12,837 nucleotides of DNA from Promethearchaeota archaeon (GTDB lineage: Archaea; Asgardarchaeota; Lokiarchaeia; Sigynarchaeales; SOKP01), in assembly GCA_016839845.1 (NCBI GenBank), contig JAEOTL010000393.1, positions 1-12,837 on the forward strand, given 5' to 3'. Shown in pieces: positions 7,365 to 12,837 of the stretch. How positions within the stretch are numbered: position 1 is the first letter of the stretch; every line of letters starts with the position of its first letter. Position numbers and translations under genes: made by a program. Under the pieces are notes generated by a model that worked only from the letters and a program-made list of their open reading frames with translations, ran no database searches and had not been told where the DNA came from.

Positions 7365-9053
7365 TTATCGTAAACAAAAACCACACTTCCCAAATGATTT
7401 TATAGTCTGTTCCCAACAATGTTGGTGATAGGCTCTATTACAATGGGGACATTCCGCATGACAACTTTCATCCCCCGCAATCTTTTTGGAACAAATTGGA
7501 CATTCAATTTTATGACAAATAACACAGGAAACAACTGATACCTCAAAAATTTTCTTAGAGATTAAATTGAATAAATCGATAAGATAACTAAAAGGGGACC
7601 ACTTATCAAAAAAATCATCAAAAGAATTATGAAGATCCTTTTTTATTTTTTCATGAGCCTCAAGTTCAAATTCATTTAAAACTTGTATTTCAGGTATCTT
7701 CATTGGGTATTCTTCCGGTAAATCGATTTGAATTTTAAATGTTAGATCTTCAGTTTTCATTTTTCCTTTCATGTCAACAGTCAAAGTGGTAGTGACGGGA
7801 TCATATTTCAGATCATTATAATGATCTTTTATCAAATCAATTTCAAAATTAATTCTTGAGTTTTTATCAACTAACCAAGCAATTTCTCTTATAACATCTA
7901 ATGGTTCTGATTCATTATCAATCCAATTTTTATAGGCTTTTAACTCTGTTATTGGAACGTTGATTATTTGTTCTAATTCGAAAGGTAAATTTATTGTGGG
8001 GGGTTTAGGGTATGTCTCCAAATCAATATTCATTATGTATTCTTTAAAACCGTATGTTAATAGCTTTACTTTCAATCCCATTAAATTGTCAAGATCATTT
8101 TCGCTTTGATACTCCCCAGAGATTTTTTTAGTTTGAGATTCGATCTCCTTGATGAAGAATAATTTCTTTTCTATTTCGTGTAGTACATCAATTATATGTA
8201 AGGGATTTTTAGGATCCCATTCTTTTAATGAATTCAAGGTTTTTTGTGGAACTCCCAATAATTTTTGAAGTTCGTTTGGGAATTGAATTTCTGGTCGTTT
8301 AGGGTAATTATTAAAATCAATTTTAATTATAAATGTTCTTGCGAGAGTTATCGTTATATAGATATTAATCTCAGCTGCTTTTTGATCAATTTGATCATAA
8401 GCATATTCTTGTTGAATCAAACTTAATTCAGTGTTAATCGCTACGTTTAATTGAGGAGACTCTTCATACTCTTGTTCACGTACGATTTCTCTAGGGGTAG
8501 CAACAGTTTTTTTGGTAGATTCTTGATTAGAATCATAAGATAACTCTACTTTATCTTGTTCAGTAAAAATATTATCATTATCAGAATTAGAAGGGGTAAT
8601 AAATTCTTCATATTGAAAATCTGGGGGATAAGCGTCCAAATCTGGTGTAATAAACTCTTCATCTTCCGAGCTATCTGCAATTTTTTCCTCTATTTTTACG
8701 GATTCCAATGGATCTTCTTTAACTGGTTTAACTGGAGCTAATGACTCTTGGATTTTTGTTTTAAGTTCATCAATAACATCAATAACTTGAAATTCAGAAG
8801 ACCATGAGAAAAGTTTATCTAATTCAAAGTTGTCCCCGAGTAAATCTTTAATCTCATTATGATATATCAATTGTGGGGGTGTAATTGGGAATTTCTCATC
8901 AAATTTTATTTCTAATTCATATTTTTTTTCAGGTATCTCGTAAACATACCCATATAAATGAGCGATATTTCCTGAAACCATCCAAAAAGAATACTTTTTG
9001 GCAACAGCTTGAGCTTCCCTTAATATTCTCTGTTTATCCAATAAACTTCTCAC
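7365..9053 (-). CDS. Four tandem RWD/UBC-like domains with C-terminal RING-type zinc finger (putative E3 ligase-like)
   Basis: In this 562-residue protein, four segments share the core pattern of the UBC/RWD fold: a YP-x-x-P turn, a tryptophan 26-36 residues later and a helix like I-x-D-V-I-x-E-I. Turn/Trp pairs are F55-P56/W84, Y250-P251/W279, Y348-P349/W377 and Y449-P450/W485, giving domains of roughly 1-105, 205-300, 310-397 and 400-505. No cysteine precedes residue 510, so none can be an active E2; they resemble RWD or UEV modules. The last 53 residues hold all cysteines: C510/C513, then C518-x2-C521-x13-C535-x2-C538-x4-H543-x2-C546-x10-C557-x2-C560, a cross-brace C4HC3 RING/PHD-like finger. 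Residues 106-205 are an acidic disordered linker with EEFITP twice. RWD plus RING recalls eukaryotic E3 ligases (RNF14/RNF25, FANCL), but ligase activity is inference. Start GTG 9053: an in-frame stop lies just upstream, no Shine-Dalgarno is present and a TATA-like box sits about 22 nt upstream. Confidence 0.8.
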   Translation of the reverse strand: MRSLLDKQRILREAQAVAKKYSFWMVSGNIAHLYGYVYEIPEKKYELEIKFDEKFPITPPQLIYHNEIKDLLGDNFELDKLFSWSSEFQVIDVIDELKTKIQESLAPVKPVKEDPLESVKIEEKIADSSEDEEFITPDLDAYPPDFQYEEFITPSNSDNDNIFTEQDKVELSYDSNQESTKKTVATPREIVREQEYEESPQLNVAINTELSLIQQEYAYDQIDQKAAEINIYITITLARTFIIKIDFNNYPKRPEIQFPNELQKLLGVPQKTLNSLKEWDPKNPLHIIDVLHEIEKKLFFIKEIESQTKKISGEYQSENDLDNLMGLKVKLLTYGFKEYIMNIDLETYPKPPTINLPFELEQIINVPITELKAYKNWIDNESEPLDVIREIAWLVDKNSRINFEIDLIKDHYNDLKYDPVTTTLTVDMKGKMKTEDLTFKIQIDLPEEYPMKIPEIQVLNEFELEAHEKIKKDLHNSFDDFFDKWSPFSYLIDLFNLISKKIFEVSVVSCVICHKIECPICSKKIAGDESCHAECPHCNRAYHQHCWEQTIKSFGKCGFCLR

Positions 9054-9069
9054 AAACTTGTATTTTTTC

Positions 9070-9080
9070 TATATAAAAAG
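9070..9080 (-). promoter_or_regulatory. Possible TATA box for the RWD-RING gene
   Basis: Read on the minus strand the sequence is CTTTTTATATA, centred about 22 nt upstream of the GTG at 9053. It is a good match to the archaeal TATA consensus (TTTATATA), a little closer to the start codon than the usual 26 nt. No ribosome-binding site intervenes, so transcription would give an almost leaderless message. The 160-bp gap between this gene and the UPF0280 gene upstream on the same strand supports a separate promoter. Confidence 0.4.
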
Positions 9081-9213
9081 AATAGACTTTCTTCTTAAAA
9101 ATATTTACAATACATTGCATTATAAGAATTGTTACACGATTTCTAGCTTCAATTGCTATGTTTATAGATACTATATTTTAATTCATTCGTTAAACTTCCC
9201 ATAAGGAATTTGG

Positions 9214-10011
9214 TTAATTAAAAACCTCATCACTATTGAAAAATGAAGCGTCAATTTTATCTATAATAATTTTATTTCTGTCTCCTTCTATTTTAATTAA
9301 TTTTGGTATTTTGCCTGTATGACCAACCTTGTCTTCTCGACTAATAAATGCACCGTAGACACCATCTATATCATCTGTTATATCTAATCCTTTTTTAATC
9401 GATGCTTCAATATCTATTCCTTTAACGGCGTTTGCAACTCTTGTTGCTGCAGCATCGGCTAGAGACGCATCTCTAGCAAAAATAGTAACTGCATCAGCTT
9501 GACCGAAACTAAAGGCATGTCCCACTGTTGCGGAACTTGTTCCAATGCCAATTGGGCAATCTTTTTTTTCTATTAAGAAACCGAGATTTAAATTTAACTC
9601 ATTATTTCCAGCGAATAAGGCTATTTTCATAGGTTTTATTGAATCCACAATAATTTCGCCCCCATTTTCTACAAGAGCAACTTTAACTGGTGAAATTGAA
9701 GATTTATCATCTGGATGTAGATTTTTCATTGATTCTAGCATAAGATCGGCTAAAGCCCCCGCTACTGCTGCCATTGGTCCTACATCGCATACCCAAGCTA
9801 CTTCTGCCATCTTATTAATAATTTTTAGATCAGTAAGCACATTTACTGGGGAAAACGACTTTAAAAATTGATCGTTTTCTTCTACAAATTTCTCTAATTC
9901 TTTTCGATGCTGAAAAAAACTATTTTTCGCCCTTTTAATAGCATTTTTAGATTCTGATATGATTGTAATATCAGATTCTTTCTCAGAAAAATGTGATTTA
10001 TAGACTTTCAA
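9214..10011 (-). CDS. UPF0280 family protein (ApbE-like fold)
   Basis: This 265-residue protein matches UPF0280, a widespread family of unknown function whose solved bacterial member has a fold resembling the flavin-transferase ApbE. Characteristic segments are FFQHRKELEKFVEENDQFL near the N-terminus, MAEVAWVCDVGPMAAVAGAL (residues 68-87), ENGGEI (115-120), and the long signature GIGTSSATVGHAFSFG followed by QADAVTIFARDASLADAAAT (155-190). The signature usually reads GICTSSG; here Cys is Gly and the following Gly is Ala, which would matter if that Cys has a role. No signal peptide or membrane segment is seen, so a cytoplasmic location is likely. The start is TTG 10011; the frame stays open about 90 bases further but has no ATG or GTG there, and the family's usual N-terminus (xVYKSHFSEKESDITI) begins at this point. 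It is divergent from the roadblock gene (112-bp gap). Its cellular role and link to the neighbours are unknown. Confidence 0.85.
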   Translation of the reverse strand: MKVYKSHFSEKESDITIISESKNAIKRAKNSFFQHRKELEKFVEENDQFLKSFSPVNVLTDLKIINKMAEVAWVCDVGPMAAVAGALADLMLESMKNLHPDDKSSISPVKVALVENGGEIIVDSIKPMKIALFAGNNELNLNLGFLIEKKDCPIGIGTSSATVGHAFSFGQADAVTIFARDASLADAAATRVANAVKGIDIEASIKKGLDITDDIDGVYGAFISREDKVGHTGKIPKLIKIEGDRNKIIIDKIDASFFNSDEVFN

Positions 10012-10123
10012 ATTTAAAATCTGATAAGTTTCATCAAGATTTAAGTGATATATTGATTTTATAACAAAATAAATATAAATAAATAGGTTTTTATTAATAA
10101 TTCAAAACCATAATTTCTAAATT
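10012..10123. promoter_or_regulatory. Divergent promoter region between UPF0280 and roadblock genes
   Basis: These 112 AT-rich bases separate two divergent starts (10011 minus, 10124 plus) and must hold both promoters. TATA-like candidates are AAATATAAATAAATA at 10070-10084 for the plus gene and AATATATCAC, read on the minus strand around 10045-10054, for the minus gene. These would give untranslated leaders of roughly 15-20 nt rather than leaderless messages. No inverted repeat suggesting a specific operator was recognised. Confidence 0.3.
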
Positions 10124-10615
10124 ATGAGTCAAATTAATTACGAAGAAATTATCGGACAACTAAAATCTGATTTAAACGCTGAATGTGCGATAGCGAATAA
10201 ATATGGAGTTATACTAGGATCAAAGATTAAAGAATTTTCTAAAGGGAAAATTATACCCCACAGAATTCTTTCCTTAATCTCTAATTCGAAAGAAATAGCA
10301 AATGAACTAAAACTTGAAAAGATAAATTCATTTGCTTTGGAAGCTCAAGATTATCACTATTTATTTTCTTATACCACGAATTTGATTCTAATTTCGAAAT
10401 TAAGTTTAAACGTTAATTTGGCAAAATTTATGCCAAATATTAGTACATTTCTCGCAAAGTTAAGCGAGAATTCAGTTGAAGAGGAGATAAAGGAATTTTC
10501 TGTATTCGACTTTTCAAAAGAATTAACAAAAATTGAGGAAACTCAAAAACAAGAAGAAATTAAAAAAGAAAAATATTCTATTATTAAGGATCTCGTAAAA
10601 TTTATCTCGAGTTAA
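10124..10615 (+). CDS. Roadblock/LC7-like domain protein
   Basis: This 163-residue small cytoplasmic protein has a secondary-structure order that fits the roadblock/LC7 (profilin/longin-like) fold: helix (3-17), two strands (CAIANKYGVILGSKI, 21-35), helix (IPHRILSLISNSKEIANEL, 44-62), three strands (KINSFALEAQ, HYLFSYTTN, LILISKLS, 66-94), helix (NLAKFMPNISTFLAKLSEN, 98-116). The N-K-Y-G-V-I-L hairpin and LILISKLS strand resemble archaeal roadblock proteins. A charged tail (134-150, rich in E, K, Q) likely forms a helix or coiled coil. Roadblock proteins dimerise and act as scaffolds, GAPs or regulators of small GTPases (MglB with MglA; Ragulator with Rag). The next gene, about 37-40 bp downstream on the same strand, encodes a longin-GTPase, so a direct partnership is a reasonable inference. 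Start ATG 10124 has no Shine-Dalgarno. The fold assignment is by eye and should be treated as moderate. Confidence 0.6.
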   Translation: MSQINYEEIIGQLKSDLNAECAIANKYGVILGSKIKEFSKGKIIPHRILSLISNSKEIANELKLEKINSFALEAQDYHYLFSYTTNLILISKLSLNVNLAKFMPNISTFLAKLSENSVEEEIKEFSVFDFSKELTKIEETQKQEEIKKEKYSIIKDLVKFISS

Positions 10616-10642
10616 CCCTAGTAATCGAAATGTAAATTTTCC

Positions 10643-10648
10643 AGGTGA
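10643..10648 (+). promoter_or_regulatory. Shine-Dalgarno AGGTGA before the longin-GTPase frame
   Basis: AGGTGA matches the archaeal anti-Shine-Dalgarno well. It is followed after 3 nt by ATT (10652) and after 6 nt by ATA (10655), both in the longin-GTPase frame, with no standard start codon in that frame until TTG 10847. Its last three bases also form the in-frame TGA stop (10646-10648) that bounds the frame. If it is used, it points to initiation at a non-canonical codon. If not, it is the chance context of the GTG at 10645 that would start the frameshifted alternative. Confidence 0.4.
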
Positions 10649-10654
10649 AATATT

Positions 10655-12505
10655 ATATTAAGACAAGTTTTCATATATAAAGGAGATGAATTATTATATT
10701 ATAGGCATTTTGGAAAAGCCCTTAAGCATGAAGCTTTAAATTATCTTGTTGGGGAAATATTAAACGACGAGGCTGTTAGAGAAGAGGACAGAGTTGAGTT
10801 TCATGATTATTATAAATTTAGAGTTTCATATATCACCCAAAAAGCTTTGAGTGTAACTGTATTATTTGTTACTGGGCTAACAGATAAATTTGATAATATT
10901 AAAAAGGAATTAGTAAAATGCCGAAAAGAATTTATTAATCTCTTTGAAGAGATACTGCAACACAAATTTGATGCAAAAACTTTTGAAGTATTTGATCCCA
11001 TCGTAGATAATATTCATAAAAATCTTCGACCTAAGATCTCTTTAGTTGGATTTTCAGGTGTTGGTAAAACAACAATAACAAAACTAATTAGAGCTGAGGA
11101 AATCCCAGTTCAGCATATCCCAACAATTACCGGGGATATCGCTACTGTAAAAATCGGGAAATTGCATTTTCATTTATGGGATTTTGCAGGGCAAGAACAA
11201 TTTAGCTATCTCTGGAATAATTTTATAAAGGGAAGCGATGCAGTTTTACTAATTACCGATTCCAGCTTAGAAAATGTTGAAAAAAGTAAATTTTTCTTAG
11301 AACTTATCAAGGAACAAGCACCCCACGCTCATGCAGCTGTTATAGGCAATAAACAAGACTTACCAAATGCAACAAGCCCGACTGACATTGAACGAATTCT
11401 CGGCTTAAAATCATATTCGATGATTGCCAAACAACCTGACAATCGAAATAAAATGATTCAGATAATTGCTGATATATTAGAGATGAGTGCTGAGATTTCT
11501 CCCTTATTGAAACCACTTCTTGAGAGAGATAAATTAATAGAGGAAGCATCGAAAGCTTTAAAAGAAGCGAGTTTTGAAAAAGCGGCGTTCTTATTTGATA
11601 AAATTAGTTACCTTTGTATCGAATTAGGAGATGATTCATTAGGGAAAGATTTTTTTGATAAATCTCAGAAAATAAAGGGTATGCTAGATCAAGTTGGTGC
11701 TCCCCAACCTACACCTGCGCATCCAATTGAAACAGATAGAAGAGAAATTCATCAAGCACCAGCTAAAACAGTAGATCCACAACCCGTTAACCAGGTGAAA
11801 CAAACTCCGTTAACTCAGGAACCAAAGGGACCTAAACCTCCCAGTCCAAAGGTGCCTCCAAAAGTAACTGGTCCAGCACAACATCCTGTTAACATACCTG
11901 GGACCCAAGATCTATCTCGGAAGATGGATATATCCAAACAACAATCACCAAAGCAAGACACTTTGAAGCAACCTCAAATGGGTACCAGCAATTCTGGATT
12001 GAAACTAGATCCAGATGATTTCATGGTGAAGATCAGGTCAAAAACAATTGGACACGTCCCAAAGGATGCAAAATCCAAACTAAAAACTACTGCTTTTGGT
12101 CACGTTAAGAATGCACCTTCTCAAAAGGTAGGAGGAGATAATCAACTTCCTTTTGCTCTTTTTGGAACAAAGTCTTCACAGGAACCAGCAAAACCAGTAC
12201 CATTCAGAAACGCTAACCCTACTTCAACACAAGCTAAAATTGAACAGACGGTTCCACAATCCCAACCTAGCCCAAAAGCTCCTGTAACAATTGATAATCA
12301 ACAAGAAGAACATATAAGGAAAACCTTAGTAGAACTTAAACTGAAAAAGGCTGATCTAAACAAGATGAGTTTGGATTTTGATATGAAAGAATTAGCTGGT
12401 GAAATAACAGCAGAAGAACTCAATGAAAAACTAAGTAAGGTTCGAGTCTATCAAAAGAAGATAGATGATCAAATTCTTGAGTTAGAGAGTCTTCTAAAGA
12501 AATAG
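10655..12505 (+). CDS. Longin domain-small GTPase (Arf/Ras-like) fusion with Pro-rich and coiled-coil tail
   Basis: The first standard start, TTG 10847, yields 552 residues but cuts a longin-like domain in half. The same frame is open back to 10649, encoding ILRQVFIYKGDELLYYRHFG and on to YKFRVSYITQ, joining LFVTGLTDKFDNIKKEL; hence the start placed here (ATA, about 616 residues), with ATT 10652 or a frameshift after GTG 10645 as alternatives. Counting from TTG 10847, the GTPase spans 61-200: P-loop GFSGVGKTT (K74), switch I PTITGD, switch II WDFAGQE (Q116 retained), NKQD (168-171) and SYSMIAK as the fifth motif, so an active switch is expected. A helical segment with TPR-like spacing follows (205-280), then a Pro/Gln-rich disordered region (285-480) with GHV twice, and a C-terminal helical pair (485-552). 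No prenylation Cys is visible. Longin-GTPase fusions are known from Asgard genomes; the partner is probably the upstream roadblock protein. Stop 12505 is 17 bp from the convergent PHP gene. Confidence 0.8.
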   Translation: MLRQVFIYKGDELLYYRHFGKALKHEALNYLVGEILNDEAVREEDRVEFHDYYKFRVSYITQKALSVTVLFVTGLTDKFDNIKKELVKCRKEFINLFEEILQHKFDAKTFEVFDPIVDNIHKNLRPKISLVGFSGVGKTTITKLIRAEEIPVQHIPTITGDIATVKIGKLHFHLWDFAGQEQFSYLWNNFIKGSDAVLLITDSSLENVEKSKFFLELIKEQAPHAHAAVIGNKQDLPNATSPTDIERILGLKSYSMIAKQPDNRNKMIQIIADILEMSAEISPLLKPLLERDKLIEEASKALKEASFEKAAFLFDKISYLCIELGDDSLGKDFFDKSQKIKGMLDQVGAPQPTPAHPIETDRREIHQAPAKTVDPQPVNQVKQTPLTQEPKGPKPPSPKVPPKVTGPAQHPVNIPGTQDLSRKMDISKQQSPKQDTLKQPQMGTSNSGLKLDPDDFMVKIRSKTIGHVPKDAKSKLKTTAFGHVKNAPSQKVGGDNQLPFALFGTKSSQEPAKPVPFRNANPTSTQAKIEQTVPQSQPSPKAPVTIDNQQEEHIRKTLVELKLKKADLNKMSLDFDMKELAGEITAEELNEKLSKVRVYQKKIDDQILELESLLKK

Positions 12506-12522
12506 AGAGATCTTCAGTTAGA

Positions 12523-12837
12523 CTAAATCAAACTCTTCAAATATTCATCGGGAACATTAGCATCCCCTATTTTTATTCCTTTTTTTCCCCCATGATAATC
12601 AGAGCCACCAGATTTTACTAAGTTATACTTCTCTGCGATTCTACGAAAGTACTCGGGCAATGTTTTCTGAGCTTCAGCAGCTTTTTTCGTTTCATAAAAA
12701 GGTCTGTTTTTTGAATAGGTATATTCAACCTCAATTCCTTTAATACCCACGTCAATCAGCATCTCCATAAAATGTTCAAAATTAGACACGTTATAGATTC
12801 CTGGATGAGCTAAAATGGGGATACCTCCAGCAGATAA
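12523..12837 (-). CDS. PHP-domain phosphoesterase (TrpH/RNase AM-like), 5' partial
   Basis: The 3' part of a minus-strand gene: 104 residues are visible and the frame runs open to the window edge, so the start lies outside (GTG at 12789 is internal). It begins LSAGGIPILAHPGIYNVSN, the conserved GG-x-P-x-LAHPG segment of PHP phosphoesterases. It continues with GIKGIEVEYTYS and LVKSGGSDYHGGKKGIKIGD, where the SGSD-x-HG-type motif supplies metal-binding Asp and His residues. The spacing fits the TrpH/YciV subfamily, whose members hydrolyse 3',5'-nucleotide bisphosphates or degrade RNA 5' ends in a metal-dependent manner; the exact substrate here is inference. It ends at 12523 with TAG, 17 bp from the end of the convergent longin-GTPase gene, so the two transcripts probably overlap at their 3' ends. 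Confidence 0.88.
   Translation of the reverse strand, partial: LSAGGIPILAHPGIYNVSNFEHFMEMLIDVGIKGIEVEYTYSKNRPFYETKKAAEAQKTLPEYFRRIAEKYNLVKSGGSDYHGGKKGIKIGDANVPDEYLKSLI

Noticed and set aside
7365..9053. Active E2 ubiquitin-conjugating enzyme
   Set aside because: None of the four UBC-like repeats has a cysteine; all cysteines lie in the C-terminal zinc finger.
9545..9871. Plus-strand open frame of 108 residues opposite the UPF0280 gene
   Set aside because: It is the antisense of a strongly conserved family signature; its translation has no recognisable fold and the minus-strand gene explains the sequence.
10686..10739. ATG at 10686 preceded by AAAGGAG, a strong Shine-Dalgarno-like match
   Set aside because: The ATG is out of frame with the longin-GTPase and its frame closes after 17 codons; the AAAGGAGAT is simply the coding sequence for the conserved longin residues K-G-D.
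12523..12789. GTG at 12789 as the start of a complete 88-residue gene
   Set aside because: The frame continues upstream to the window edge and encodes the conserved GGIPILAHPG segment of PHP proteins, so the gene is cut by the window, not short.

Overview
The window is AT-rich archaeal DNA, most likely from an Asgard (Promethearchaeota) genome of the Lokiarchaeia/Heimdallarchaeia kind. That assignment is an inference from gene content: a longin-domain small GTPase, a roadblock-like protein and a protein with four tandem RWD/UBC-like domains plus a C-terminal RING-type zinc finger all lie within about 5 kb. These are 'eukaryotic signature' proteins known from Asgard genomes. No rRNA, tRNA, CRISPR array, insertion sequence or phage gene was seen. 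Most starts lack a Shine-Dalgarno sequence, and a few have TATA-like boxes 20-30 nt upstream, which fits leaderless archaeal transcription.

Left part (1-7324) is a surface-glycan island. It runs: a GT4 glycosyltransferase cut by the window edge (2-910, +); a non-hydrolysing UDP-GlcNAc 2-epimerase (932-2038, +); a convergent pair on the minus strand, a hexapeptide-repeat acyltransferase (2043-2567) and a second GT4 glycosyltransferase (2641-3810); a 290-bp divergent promoter region; then a UDP-glucuronate/UDP-glucose 4-epimerase-type SDR enzyme (4101-5063, +) whose stop codon overlaps the start of a 753-residue polytopic membrane protein (5063-7324, +) that looks like a GT-C-type glycosyltransferase. 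Together they would make sugar nucleotides (UDP-ManNAc, UDP-GalA/Gal), assemble an acylated oligosaccharide at the cytoplasmic face and possibly use a lipid-linked sugar at the outer face.

Right part (7365-12505) is the interesting one. The 562-residue minus-strand protein at 7365-9053 carries four RWD/UBC-like repeats without any catalytic cysteine and a C-terminal C4HC3 zinc-binding module, an architecture recalling eukaryotic RWD-RING E3 ligases and FANCL. A UPF0280 (ApbE-like) protein follows at 9214-10011 (-). Divergent from it are a roadblock/LC7-like protein (10124-10615, +) and, 30-odd bp downstream, a longin-GTPase-Pro-rich-coiled-coil fusion. The GTPase's N-terminal longin half is visible in the DNA only upstream of the first standard start codon (TTG at 10847). 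The gene therefore either starts at a non-canonical ATA/ATT codon behind an AGGTGA Shine-Dalgarno, or carries a 1-nt frameshift just after a GTG at 10645. The roadblock protein and longin GTPase are probably one transcript and may act together, as Ragulator-like or MglA/MglB-like scaffolds do.

The window ends in a PHP-domain phosphoesterase (12523-12837, -) whose N-terminus lies outside. The strongest 'new system' candidates are the four-RWD-RING protein and the roadblock plus longin-GTPase pair; whether they are functionally connected is unknown.
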